A DNA stretch of 64,000 nucleotides from Paramarasmius palmivorus. Taxonomy: Eukaryota; Basidiomycota; Agaricomycetes; Agaricales; Marasmiaceae. The stretch spans positions 1 to 64,000 of the forward strand of contig JAYKXP010000166.1 of NCBI GenBank assembly GCA_037176845.1, read 5' to 3'. The translations under genes were made by a program, and so were the position numbers. The notes under the pieces were generated by a model, which made no database searches, was not told the origin of the DNA, and saw only the letters and a program-made list of their open reading frames with translations. Shown piece after piece: positions 1 through 10,884 of the stretch (its first letter is position 1; the number at the start of each line of letters is the position of its first letter).

Positions 1-53
1 AACGGTGAGTAACACTTTCTCTCTTTCTTACCTACCACCATCATCTCTCCCCC

Positions 54-2357
54 ATGTCTTCGTCAAAGAGACCTCCTGCTAAAACTTCTACCCATACAGT
101 GACCCGCATCTCTACAAGCAAACGTACAAAATCTCCGGTACAATTAAGCGCTTCTAAACAGCAACGTATCGACAAGACTCCAGACACATCCGGTACGAGA
201 TGACCACGCATCGAGAAGACCCCAGATGCATCTAGTATTGACAGTAGTGATGGAGAGGATGAAGAGGAACAGGTGGAAGAGGATAAGATGGAGGATGATG
301 ATGTTGAGCCCAACGATAAAGGCATCGACAAGAAGAGTGGTAAGCGCCGTAAGGCGATCACAACAGTGCTGAACCAGGTTGTGGCCAAGGCTAGACGTAA
401 AGGAGATAAATCGTGAGTTTATCACCTTCAACTTCTTTGTACCATTCTTATGAATTCCTTAGCGTCAAACTTGATGGCTTGACCAATGCCACTGATCACC
501 TCATGCGGGCTGCTCAGTACATGTTTAGAGCTATCGACCCATGGATGTCTATCACGTACATCATCGGAGTTGAACAGGCCATAGCCAAGAACTTTGAGGT
601 GCACGTTTCGTGCGATGAAGATCTGTGAGTTGCATATATGCGTCGATTATTACCATCTAACGTATCATTAGCTTGGAAAAGGACATAGACCGCATAGAGG
701 CGGCTGCCAAGGAGCTGCAGCGGTATTGTCCTTTTCTCACAGACTTTCTCATTGTGGCCAATAAATACAAATGCTACAAAGAGTACAATACTCTTCTGAA
801 AGTGGTATGTGACAATGATGATCCTTGTATTGGTATAGCAATGATCACCCAAGCAGATGGACGAAGAGCTTGTAGGCACAAGATCCATGGACCTCCACCA
901 TTGCAGTGAGCAAGTTGCCAGTTGGCTTTCGGAGAATCCATTCCAGGACCGCTTGATGACGCAGCTTTTGGCCACGTCCAAGGAGAACTGCGGCCTCCAC
1001 AGCTTCGACATTACAAGGCTGATCGCTCCAGTAGAGTTCTTTGCAGACATGTTTTTTGGAACAAAGGCAGAAATTGAAAAGTACGTGATCTTCGAAAGGT
1101 TGTTCACGTACTAATACCCTCTAGTGCCGTTGAACATATGCAAATGAAGAAGATTCCGCTTTCGTCTGATGACTTTCTCTGCTACATGTACCCAGCAGAG
1201 AAGCAAGAGAACTTGGCCGACCCAGAAGATACTGAGCCAGGATTACTTGAAGGCTATCTTCCCATGTGCGTAAGTCATATTATCTGATGTATGCTAATGG
1301 TTTACGCTACTTGTTGCTCTCAGATCGCCAAGTGTTCACTAACCAGAATCAAGTCGGTCTTGGTCACGCCTGCGAAACCACGCAAGAATTGCATTGTGCA
1401 AATACTAAAGCTCGTCAAATTCACCACTCCGATGATTGCGTACTATCAAGTTCTGGTAGGGGTTTTTTCTTCAAAGGTACACGTACTCATTGCTCCCTAG
1501 ACATATCTTGCTATAAGCACAATTGTTGGATGGGAAGACCATGACGGTAGCTTGGACTTGTGATCAATGTACTACAACATTGTCGATATCCTTACCATCA
1601 ATGACGATGAAGACATCAAGGATTTGGAGGAAGAGGAAGATATGAGAACGAGAATATTTGGTTTCTGGAACGAGTAAGTCTTTAGGCTTTCTTTGTGCTA
1701 CATAATACGTAATTTATCTATAGGAATGTTTTCGGTGATGTGAATGGACTTGGGGTGAACAAGCAACAGCTCGAGGCGCCAGCTAAAGATAGCGCTGTGG
1801 ATAGGTTGAAGGCAAGATGTGTGGGAAAGGCAAAGGAACGTGCTGAGCAGAAAAAGAAGTGGGAGCTAGAGGCTAAACTCAAAGCTGAAGCAAAGGCTAG
1901 AGAACAGGAGCAGGATTCCAAGTCGGAGCAGGAGCAGGAACCTGAGCAGAAGCAGGGAGGTGAGCCTGAGCCGGTGGATGAGTCGGAGCAGGAGTGGGAG
2001 CAGGAGCAGGAACAGAGACATGGGTTATGGCTGGACCGAGAGTTTGATCTGGATGATGAGGAGGAAGAAGAGCGTGTCGAGGAGCCTGTTAGGAAGGAGC
2101 CTGTTAGGAAGCCCAAGCCTGCCACTGTCAAGCCCGCCGTCACCAAGGCCAAGTTCACTTCTGTCAAGCCCACTGCCATCAAGGTAGCAAAGAAGATCAT
2201 CACCGATAATTCTCAGAAGGGCTCTCGGGAAGGGTCTCAGACGTCGGCCAAGAAGGGTTTGAAGGGTTCACAGAAGAGTTCGCAGAAGGGGTCGCAGAAG
2301 GAGTCGCAGAAGGAGTCGCAGCAGTTTGTCTTGGAGGAAACAATGACCGTCAGATGA
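54..2357 (+). pseudogene. Multi-exon gene with two in-frame stops (DUF6698-like)
   Basis: Eight exons can be read with consistent phase: 54-412, 463-624, 672-804, 857-1080, 1125-1269, 1324-1455, 1501-1673 and 1724-2357. The introns are 43-53 bases with GT...AG ends. The frame is broken twice by TGA, at 201-203 (codon 50) and at 1561-1563 inside exon 7, just before SMYYNIVDIL. The second is easily explained as TGG to TGA. The N-terminus is basic with an acidic tract. The middle is a helical globular region ending in FWNENVFGDVNGLG. The last exon is low-complexity: E/Q/K-rich, then K-P-T and S-Q-K-G repeats typical of a disordered nuclear tail. The order of motifs and the closing FWN-VFG resemble the Agaricomycete DUF6698 family as I remember it; no search was run. 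Function is unknown. The clean splice phases argue for a recently lost gene, or for a gene using a start downstream of codon 50. Confidence 0.6.
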
Positions 2358-3003
2358 GATTGTTCAACTCTGGTATGTCAACAATACTTCTACCGACTCT
2401 AACTTACAATGACATTCACAGATACATGCGTATTATTATTACTAATTGCCTATGGACACAGGAATGGAGGTGTATGTGTATTCACTTGCTCTGTTATCGT
2501 ATTAGATTAGTCGGCCTGCTTTGTGTGCTCGTGTATTGTCTGTATTGCAGTAATGGACCTATTATTGGCTGTGTATTTGATTCTTGATGATGGATGTGTG
2601 CAACGTGAGGGAAATCTGTGTAAGTGTAAGTACATGAATCTAAATCATTGAAATATATTTAAATAACTGAAATGATTTCGGCCCATTTACTTTCATTTAG
2701 ATTGAACCTAATAGGGGCTGATTTGTTTCATTTACTTTTCTAAAATCCGTTTAAATGTATTTCACTAGGTTACATGTATTTCGCAGATTTAAATAGATTT
2801 AAATGAACATAAATCAGCTATCCATTTTCCCGATGATCTTCTCCTCACACACATCAACAAGCACTTCAGAGGAAGACTTATATTGGCAAGCCAGTTACCT
2901 GAAACCTACAAAGGACTGGTCGCCATGCTCAGGAGTATGGCAACTGAACAAACCTTTCTCCAGTCTGGAATGTCGTCTCCCTTTCAGTTTTTTTGGTCCA
3001 ACC
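2358..3003. other. AT-rich intergenic stretch
   Basis: There is no coding signal. The stretch around 2640-2815 is rich in TTTAAAT-like words. I see no repeat shared with the rest of the window. Confidence 0.5.
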
Positions 3004-4730
3004 TGATGTGAGGGTACCGAAATGAAATTGCTGAAAAACAGTCATTTTAACACTAATTGTTATGTTCAGAATCACACTAGTACATCATACTAAGTAGTAT
3101 ATGGACTTAGTATCACTGCTAGGAATCTAGTAGTGCACATACAACAAGGAATAAGATAGATATGCACTGCGTAGTGAATACTAGCTACGTGCGCATAGAC
3201 ATTGATGTTGTCATTAGCCCTATATTATTGCGCTAGGGTATGTGTCAAAACCTGTAGGCTGTATCTATACTCTATTATAAGGCTGGCATCTTACGAGGAC
3301 ACACTACTGTACATGGTAGACTTCCTAGTAGGTCATATGGCTACACTATATTTGTGCTATGGGACATATGGGATGGGAAAGTGAATGAGGACCAACTACC
3401 ACAGCGTAGAAGGACCCTAGGGGACAAATCAGAGCTATATACTAAATATGGTAGAAGCTGGAGGTGCGAGTCACCTTTGATGTCAGTGTTGCCTGGATTA
3501 GAAATGGCCAAGTGACCAGATCTTTGATAAAGACAACCATATGGAAGCTTAACAGCTATCCATTATTGATTGGAATATTTCTCGACAATGAGTTGGGATT
3601 CCTATGGCTAGTACACCTACTAGTGAGGGACATATAGTCCTATAGTAGAGAGTTAGATAGGATCCTACTCCAGGACTGTCCTAGGACAAAGAAAATATAA
3701 TTTAGAACAACAAGGGCATGAAGCCTACTTTCCTCGGATATGAATCCGAAGTGTTTTGGTCAAGAGCGGACTCCTAGCAAGTTCTGAGCGGAATAACTGT
3801 ATCCTAGCACTGATATCTGAAACGTAACATGCGGAACAGCACCTCCGCGCGCCACTTCCTAGCAACCAAAAAGTAATATTACTCGCAGTCCTGCAAAATA
3901 ATGTCGAATTCCGACTCATATATATCCAAACCTTCCTTTTCTGGTAGATATTTACTTCATATGGACAGAATCCTCTCCTCGTTCTTGTTTCTCACATAGT
4001 TACTATTATTTTATCGTGCCCACTTTCACTTATATGTAAAATATGTACGCACACAGGTATATAAGCAGCAGAGATTCCGCTAGGAAGCTCTCAAGCAATT
4101 ACCCTGCTATATACGTAGCTCTAGAGCTCAATAGCAAAGTTTTTGACTTCTATTGTTGACCATAGAGGTGACGTGTGCTTAGAACAATAAAACCTTGAAA
4201 AGCCCTTCTCTATATTGAACTACAGTCATGAAATTAGAACTTTGAGACACCCATAGGGCAGAGCTAGCGCGTCTAGTCTCTTTGCATAGGATTGATTGTT
4301 TCTGGACTAGTGTGGAGCCCCACCAGTGTTGTTAAAGCTTAGTGTGGAGTCCCACTAGCTTATAGTTGGCCTGTGTTGTCGTGCTAGTTCAACTAGTGTA
4401 ACCAGTGCCTTGATAGGAACAATAGGTCTTTGCCCTTGGAGGGTTTGATAGGTTATTTTGCATCATAGGAACGTATAGGGATAGTTATAGATAGGTTATA
4501 GTTTGGCTCGTGTCATCTTGATTGTATATCGAGGCCATATTATATTATTACATTGTTACATTCATCACTCGTACACTTCCCTTGTGTCCTAGTGATTAGT
4601 AGACGTTCAACCAGTGTACTAGTTGGTTTCTTATGTCGATTGTATGGATCCTTTGACAACATCGAACCCCGCTCGCACAACTTGGCATATTATTTTGCTT
4701 GTTCACAAGTGTTTTATAAGCCTCATACTG
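3004..4730 (-). repeat. Interspersed repeat R1, copy A (candidate large solo LTR)
   Basis: This is a full-length copy of a roughly 1.7-kb noncoding repeat. Read on the + strand it begins TGATGTGAGGGTACC and ends TATAAGCCTCATACTG. The same sequence, inverted, occurs at 19737-21354, at 24413-25304 joined to 29634-30436, and in part at 52856-53043. It is listed on the minus strand because the other copies run forward. Copy B begins TGATGTGAGG, and copies A and D carry the matching inverted end, so the repeat has a short TG...CA-type inverted terminus. In the orientation of this copy there is a TATATAAG box near 4058 and an AATAAA about 130 bases further on, the layout of an LTR promoter and polyadenylation region. 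No coding sequence of its own is visible. A solo LTR of a Gypsy-like element or a large noncoding element are both possible. Confidence 0.65.
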
Positions 4731-4913
4731 TGGTGATCCCTCTAAGCCCCCTCTATCTTATAGTAGGTCACGAAGAAGTAATAAAGTGTACATGTCCCTT
4801 GAGTATGCCAACTAGTAGCACAGTGACCTTATACAAGATATGTTCCACCTTACATTAGCCCCTACAGGTTTCGGGTAGGCATCTGTAAATTGCAGACCCC
4901 TAGTATATGTATA

Positions 4914-5107
4914 GCAGCAGCCAGATACCCAATGTGAGGCATACCGTGTAACTGTTCTCTGCTAGCAAGACATAGTCCCGTGTACCAGTGACAATGACTA
5001 GCTATTCAGGGCTCATACTAGTCCTTCAGAACCCTTTTTATAGCATAACAATAAAGAAATATGCATATTGCGTTCGAAATTAAAGCATTATAAAAATCAG
5101 CATATCA
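4914..5107 (+). repeat. Interspersed repeat R2, partial copy a
   Basis: This matches the right-hand part of the R2 copies at 8084-8534 and 52408-52855. Shared blocks include GACTAGCTATTCAGGGCTC, the following CATACTAGTCCTTC, and the terminal CATATCA. The left half is missing or too diverged to align by eye. It lies next to R1 copy A. Confidence 0.6.
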
Positions 5108-5515
5108 GTGGCACATACCGCTATGCAATGGTTCATCTCTAACGCTCCACGGCCACTGTTCCAGACACCTTCCTGCCTCTTTGTCTCTTACCACTAGCAT
5201 CCGTGGCCCAACCCCTCAAGCTTGATCCCAGTACATATCCTGTTCATCTTTTAAGCATGGTGTTCATGACTTTCACCACAGGGAATCTTTCGTGTGCGTG
5301 TATTTCTGATGTACATTATATATCTACATAATAACCATATAATATAGTCAATGATGAGGAAGTCTGGAGATAATTTGAGGGGTTGTCTACGTTGTCGAGG
5401 AAGGACAAGTAACGACGTTGAGTTCCTGCCCTGGGGAGGAGTTGAATTTCCAAAAATTGCAATGTAGACACGTGGTGGTGAATTTCTTTACTGATACATC
5501 ATAGTCAGGCTCTAA

Positions 5516-6345
5516 TGGCTGCTCAAAAGCGCGGTCTCTGGAACATATCTGTCGACAAAAAGGCAGGGGAGGAGTCAAGTGAATCTGAGGTTGATGAACT
5601 TGAGTGACAAAGGGAATTTCCCAGAGCCTGCTCGTTCAGCCATCAGCATTCAACCTCCAGTTGCTCGTTTAACTGCAGAACAGACTCCTGTGGTGTTTGA
5701 CAACCTCATCACACATATCCTAGCTTAGGCTCAATCTAAAGAAGAGCCTCGGAAATGCAGTTACGATGAAATGGAAACCCCAGGTGTTGTTCGACCCTCT
5801 GGATCTATCCCTGAACAGCTGGCAAAAGTCTCAAGACGGAGCTCCACTCCAGAGAAGAACTATGATGTTCCACTGGCCACTATAATGGCTGAACCTGATA
5901 AGGCTATGGTAATATTTCTCCCCTTCATAGCCGTCGTGCATGCTCACAGTTCTCTGCAGGACAGGCAAGAAACATCCTCCGAGGCACCACTGGTAATGTC
6001 GAATTGGCAATCTCAAAAACTAGCCCACTGATGTCACAAACAGCCCCTGATGATCGTGCCAAGATTACCCCAGCTTCTCCAAATCTGTGACCGTCTTCTC
6101 AACGATTTGACTTATAGTTTAGGGAGTGCTCGAGCGGAGTTGGATGAGATTCTCCATCCTCTCTCTGATGCTCACACTGCTTGGGCTTCCCATTTGGACG
6201 CTGTGAGTGAAGCTGTTTCGCTTGAGGAGGCAATCCCAACAGTGAGTGCATATCAAATATATCAATCAAATGATCTGACTTGGGTTAATCAGGTACTAGA
6301 TCTTGTGGTTGATCCGCTAATACCACTTAGTTTCGGTGAAATTAC
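5516..6345 (+). pseudogene. Degenerate multi-exon gene remnant
   Basis: Coding-like segments can be followed in shifting frames. A possible start gives MAAQKRGLWNISVDKKAG and is followed by an acidic stretch that hits TGA at 5606-5608. Further on are PGVVRPSGSIPEQLAKVSRR and, after frame changes, LLNDLTYSLGSARAELDEIL. Intron-like boundaries are visible at 5909-5959 (GTAATA...CTGCAG) and around 6241-6291 (GTGAGT...AATCAG). Several stops and shifts mean no intact product is possible. I do not recognise the family. Confidence 0.4.
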
Positions 6346-7499
6346 CTAATACTATAACTGCTCTCAGTGTACAAAAGCACTCTACTGTGGCGTAGTTGTG
6401 CAAGTGTAGTTCGGCATGATCAGAGTTGCCATGCTTAGAGACATCTACTCAAGCTGGGTCTCAAGAGGGGTAAAATCACTTCTATTTGTTGAAGTTCTAG
6501 GAAAGTACACCTGTATAGATGCATAGTAGGGTTGTCCTTGCTTCTATAAGCTAGGAAATAAGGCACCAAGGGCTATATGAAGCTAATCTTGGTTCGATCT
6601 AAACTGCCTTAAGTGATCTGACTCTCTCTAAGGTAAAACTACAGCACAACTGCTGGAAAACAGCCACCAAAACTGTCTTCTACAAAGCACGCAAGCAAGG
6701 AAGCTCAATTACCAAAACTGAGGCCTTCTCTACAATGCTAAAGTGTAACCCAACTGGTTAAAACACTTCCAGAACATCACCAAGACGAACTAGTATAAAG
6801 TTTCACTAATAGGAGAAGTGTAGAGCAATACACAAAGCCAACAACTTGGTCTTTATCGCGACCTCTCAAGTTCTTGTCTGCAGTAAGATCTCAACTAGTC
6901 TTCTCAATAAGGCTAGGGCCTGACTTAGGTAGAGTTCTGATCAACAATAGCAATCTATTCATACAATAACCACATACAACGTGTAATGTGCAAGTGGGGG
7001 GCAGAATCCTCTGCAGTTCCCGTACATTTGGTGTCCTTTTTATACTGTCCAAGGTGAATAAACTAAATAATAGGTAATCTGAGTCAGAATAACTGCAGAA
7101 CAAGACAGAAAAGAGATGGAAACATAGTCGGGAGAGAGATACAATGAGAAAATATACATATCAGGGAAGTCTATTACGAATTCAGAATGAAATGAGAATT
7201 CGTGCTTTATCAGGCATTTCTAGGACTTCCCACAGCCTCTATTTGTGTCCCCCAATATTTCTGATGTTTCGGCCGATATCTGCTATTCTACTCAGGGCCA
7301 GCAACTGGGAATGTAGGCTACTAATTTTCCGGCTTACGTTTATTGAGCACAATAATTTTTATAGTGAACTAGCTATTGAAACAATAAAATAGGGAAATAA
7401 AATAATGAGTGGACATTATACAATGATTAGTAACCTTTGGCGCATCTGCGCGGAAATGCGCCAGACATTATTAAGCATTTAAAAATAGAGACATCTCAA
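6346..7499. other. No gene recognised
   Basis: Short open frames only, without codon bias or conserved motifs. No long repeat is shared with other parts of the window. Confidence 0.4.
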
Positions 7500-7600
7500 A
7501 TTAGTGCTCCTCTGCAGGTTTGAACTGTAGAACTAAGGGAATTCATTGGTAATGCGAGTAGCAATTTAACCACTTTACCACAATGGAATTGAGATTTAAC
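7500..7600 (-). repeat. tRNA-like sequence (candidate SINE head)
   Basis: On the minus strand there is an A-box-like TGGTAAAGTGG (7570-7580) and, about 45 bases downstream, a B-box-like AGTTCAAACCT (7516-7526). Flanking bases can form an imperfect T-arm (CTACAG against CTGCAG). The spacing and boxes fit a pol III internal promoter, but a full cloverleaf does not form cleanly. A decayed tRNA-derived SINE or tRNA pseudogene is more likely than a working tRNA gene. Confidence 0.35.
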
Positions 7601-7691
7601 TGCCAACCGTTGATCATACTAGTACCATTTGAATAATGTATATACTGAAATCCTTCCAATTCATTACACAAGTTTGATTGAATTTGTGCTG

Positions 7692-7713
7692 GCCCACACC
7701 CTTTGGTGTGGGC
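7692..7713. other. Perfect GC-rich hairpin
   Basis: GCCCACACC, loop CTTT, GGTGTGGGC: a 9-bp perfect stem in AT-rich surroundings. It lies between two tRNA-like sequences that point away from each other. Its role is unknown. Confidence 0.5.
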
Positions 7714-7744
7714 TTGATATTACAAGTAGGTCACAATGTCCATA

Positions 7745-7812
7745 TATGGTGCAAATAGCATGACGGTTGAGTAGTAACACTCTATTTCAAGGTACAGGAG
7801 TTGAATCCTGGC
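7745..7812 (+). repeat. Second tRNA-like sequence
   Basis: A D-arm-like stretch (GGTTGAGTAGTAACACTC, from 7765) is followed by a T-arm that pairs perfectly, CAGGA-GTTGAA-TCCTG (7795-7810). The A box is weak. It is probably a decayed tRNA or SINE head, divergent from the one at 7500-7600. Confidence 0.3.
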
Positions 7813-8083
7813 TGATGGGTAGGCGTTTAGCCTTTATAAAATTTTCTTTTCTACGTGCCAAGCACTTTTCCACCAATCAGAGGCCTGGCAAGGTCCTTCC
7901 GAGCTTCTCATCACTCAACACTGTTCCTCCACATAACGCTGCCTCTAAATTTTTTTATCCACTCCATGTGGACACATTCTAATAAGGTATATCAGAGGGA
8001 ATCTGCTTCTGCCACCATAACAACGGTTTGAACAGCTTTGCCTCTGCTCCAATCAATAGGTTCCACTTTGGCCAACAGGTCTC

Positions 8084-8534
8084 TAGACCCTTGCCATATC
8101 CGGCATCAGTGATTTCTGATCAGTTTCCCTCTCTGCCATCAGTCCTGAGTGATGCCCGAGCCAATATAACTCTCTGAGGTGTATGAAGGGGTAAATTAAC
8201 TTGAAAGTATCTCTTTGGTGCGTCCAGTAGGTGATCTAGGTGTAGTCCATAGTGAATTCACTTAGAGACCTTCTCCCTACAGTTTTCAGGAGGTGATTGC
8301 ACTTAGACAACTACTGGTAGAAGTAGTGGTGGTGGTCAGATACCCATGTGGGGCGTACCATGTACCAGTATCCACTAATATAACCACCTAAAACACCTTC
8401 TGTCCAATGACTAGCTATTCAGGGCTCATACTAGTCCTTCTATAACCATTATAGGTTTATGCAACAATAATAAAGTGCAAAACTAGCGTATTTGCATTTG
8501 AAAATGAAGTGATTAAAGTCAGGCGTATCAGCAG
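8084..8534 (+). repeat. Interspersed repeat R2, copy b
   Basis: About 450 bases closely similar to 52408-52855, from TAGACCCTTGC to GTATCA. Shared landmarks are GCATCAGTGATTTCT, GTGTATGAAGGGGTAAA, ACTACTGGTAGAAGTA and GACTAGCTATTCAGGGCTC. It is noncoding, and no target-site duplication is visible. A gene remnant begins immediately downstream, so R2 may have inserted into that gene. Confidence 0.65.
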
Positions 8535-8550
8535 GGTGAATCAATACAAT

Positions 8551-9440
8551 GCCTTTCAGGCTTTCTACAGCCACTTCCATGCCCAACCCAATGACTGTAA
8601 GCCATAATACTGTTCCTAGTAGATATTATTGATCATAGCTCTTCCCCTGTAGTTCCCGCTGCTCTGTACAGACAGCAGATGCGGGAGGCCTATGATTATG
8701 TTTGCTGGCAAAACAACTGTCTCCCAGAGACTGTTGAGCCACCATTTATCAACAAGGTAGCAGAAGGTCATCCTGGCACCTATGTTTCTCACCCAGACCA
8801 GCCCTTACCTGAAAACGAAGTACACAAGATGGAATGGTATGCAACATGGTACTCAAACCTGATCGAACATCTCCTCAATGAATCAAAAGTCAGTGGTTCA
8901 TTTCGTGCCCAGGCACGCAAAATTCTTAAACTGTTCCTCGCATTGATAAGTCTTAATGACCCCCACTACCCCAACGGCCTTGGTAACTTTGTCTATAGGC
9001 CTACAACACTCTCATTAATAATGGCGTCCACATCTTTGAATATCTCATTGACACATGACACGACGCTAACAGCATGTCTGCCAGTTCAATCTGGGGTAAC
9101 ACTCTGGATTCTCATGAGGTGCATGTCAAGTATCGTATCGACATCCAAGCACAAACCTTTGACTTCGAAGCAATGTTCAGGTGTGTCTCTTTGTTCTTTG
9201 TTGTATCATTTTACCTGACATAACCCTAGAATAGTCAAAATGGCCAAACAAGGACGTGACATACCTCTGGCATATGTGTCGGTCATGAAATGAACAACAT
9301 GAACTGTTCGAAGAACCAATGTGATCGTGGGTGGCGTATCATAGGACATATAGTGCATGCAGAGATCAGTATGTCCCACTGCTACACTATTATCTCTTAC
9401 TGATTTTTCTTTAGAAATGTTAACAGGAAAGGATTGCTCA
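8551..9440 (+). pseudogene. Unrecognised gene fragment with introns, broken
   Basis: Starting right after R2 copy b, an open stretch reads NAFQAFYSHFHAQPND. Removing a probable intron (about 8598-8660, GTAAGC...CTGTAG) continues it in frame to FPAALYRQQMREAYDYVCWQ and on to HKMEWYATWYSNLIEHLLNE. Near 9000 the frame must shift to follow NNGVHIFEYLIDT, where a TGA interrupts, and then SSIWGNTLDSHEVHVKYRID. A further intron with GTGTGT...CCCTAG ends is likely near 9180-9230. The 5' end is missing. I do not recognise the domain. The frameshift plus stop make it a pseudogene, possibly of a transposon-borne gene. Confidence 0.45.
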
Positions 9441-9470
9441 TGGAACAAGTTCCTCAACAATGCAGGGAGC

Positions 9471-9991
9471 TGTTAGGACTATGCAAGAAGAGAGCAAGAG
9501 AGCACGGCCGACGACAGACAGAGCGTTGTACGAGGGGGAGACCGTGCGAGGAGAGTTATTGCTGAAGCTATTGGCAACAGCACTGATGCACTATGCAGGG
9601 TGAGAGCGCACGAAGGAGATGCCTTGTATGGAGAGTAAGAGATAGAGATGGCAGAGACCAAGTGTCTCGGCCGTAGAGCAAGAGGATGATAGAGATGAGA
9701 GTAGCAGAGAACAACATTAATTTTCTACTTGAGTTACTTGGTATAATACATCTAGTTTATATACTATGGATATACACGGGCGCTTGGGTATCATGTGTAG
9801 TCCATGTGGTATATGTGTCAAGAAGGCACAGCAAGAAAGCGGAGATTATATTAATGTGGAATAGTGTAAGCGGAATGAGACAGAAATGAAAAGCACATTA
9901 CCGACATACGTCAGCCAAAAGAAAGTCGAAAGAGTAGAGAGGTAGAGGTCGTTCGCACGAAATAATATGGCCGAGTCGTCCGGATGTAACA
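9471..9991 (+). mobile_element. Candidate LTR (521 bp)
   Basis: The segment starts TGTTAGGACT and ends CGGATGTAACA, giving inverted termini TGTTA/TAACA as in LTRs. A TATA-like TTTATATACTATGG lies inside, and a long open reading frame starts 194 bases downstream, as a gag gene would. No second copy of this LTR occurs in the window and no clear primer-binding site is seen. It could be the 5' LTR of a truncated element or a chance match to LTR ends. Confidence 0.35.
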
Positions 9992-10184
9992 GTATCCCCC
10001 TCTTGGGTTTCAACCCCTGGAGAAACACTAAGGCCAAAAAAGGAAATAGAACAATGAAGAATAAAAGAAGTCAGGACAGAAGAAAAATAAGCGAAAAGTC
10101 ACGTGGCTTCCCCTAGCCAAAACATATAAGTAGGGCACCATTTTCCAGCCCAAGTCTTCAGAACCCCCACCAACAACACAAGAC

Positions 10185-10884
10185 ATGTCGGCCGAAGAAC
10201 ACAAACTCCTCCACGAAGTCCATAACCAGGAACACCCCCTCACCATGACCGATGACTCAGAATTCCACTCGGTCGAGGATTATGAAAAACTCATCCTTCC
10301 CCCGCCCGAACTTGAAGGCCGACAGTATCCATGGCACCTGTGTACGTTCAAAGAGAATCGCGTACTAAAAGCTCTTTGCACTCCTCCTCGGCCGATCGCC
10401 TTTCCGCCGCCTATTGAGGAGCCCGAACTCATTGATCTTCCTATACGCGGGCATGGAGAGCCAATGAAGGACTGGATGGCGAAATGGCGAGAAGTGGAGA
10501 AGAAGAACGACGATCTGGTAATGTCGTATGAGAAGGAATGCGAAGAGCGTGCGGTCCAACTCTTGGCATGGAAGCAGTTTAGGATCGCATACGAAGAGGT
10601 CGAGGATAAGCAGGTGAAGAAGTGGCTGGCGGACATCAAGGCCGACGCGGAGACTGCTAAGAAGTTGCAGGAAAAGGAGAGGGAAAAGACAGCGGCTGCT
10701 TCGTCCGAAGACAAGGGTGAAGGGAGTTCATCAGGTGCTGCTTGGGCGAGTGCATCAGGTAAGCGCAGGGCCTTTATCCTGGACTATGTTGACCTCCCTG
10801 CGTTAGTCGCCTCGTCCGAAGGCAGCAAGAAACGCAAGGCAGAGCAATCTCCAGAGCCACCAGATGTACCGATACTTTTACAAA
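10185..10884 (+). CDS. Charged coiled-coil protein, 3' end cut by the foldback element
   Basis: About 233 codons are native before the palindrome begins; the frame then runs about 200 codons into the palindrome as chance coding. It begins MSAEEHKLLHEVHNQEHP. Residues about 95-185 are rich in K, E and W-K heptads (coiled coil). A nuclear-localisation-like KKRKAE comes just before the break. It has no signal peptide, membrane segment or zinc knuckle. Its codons are richer in CpG than the neighbouring decayed genes, so it looks younger. Lying 194 bases behind a candidate LTR, it could be the Gag of an LTR element, or an unrelated host gene. After the palindrome the frame stays open for about 35 codons, which is not decisive. 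The family is not recognised. Confidence 0.45.

Noticed and set aside
1718..2203. Minus-strand Ser/Cys-rich frame opposite the last exon of the first gene
   Set aside because: It is the antisense of an E/Q/K-rich low-complexity exon; the composition is explained entirely by the sense strand.
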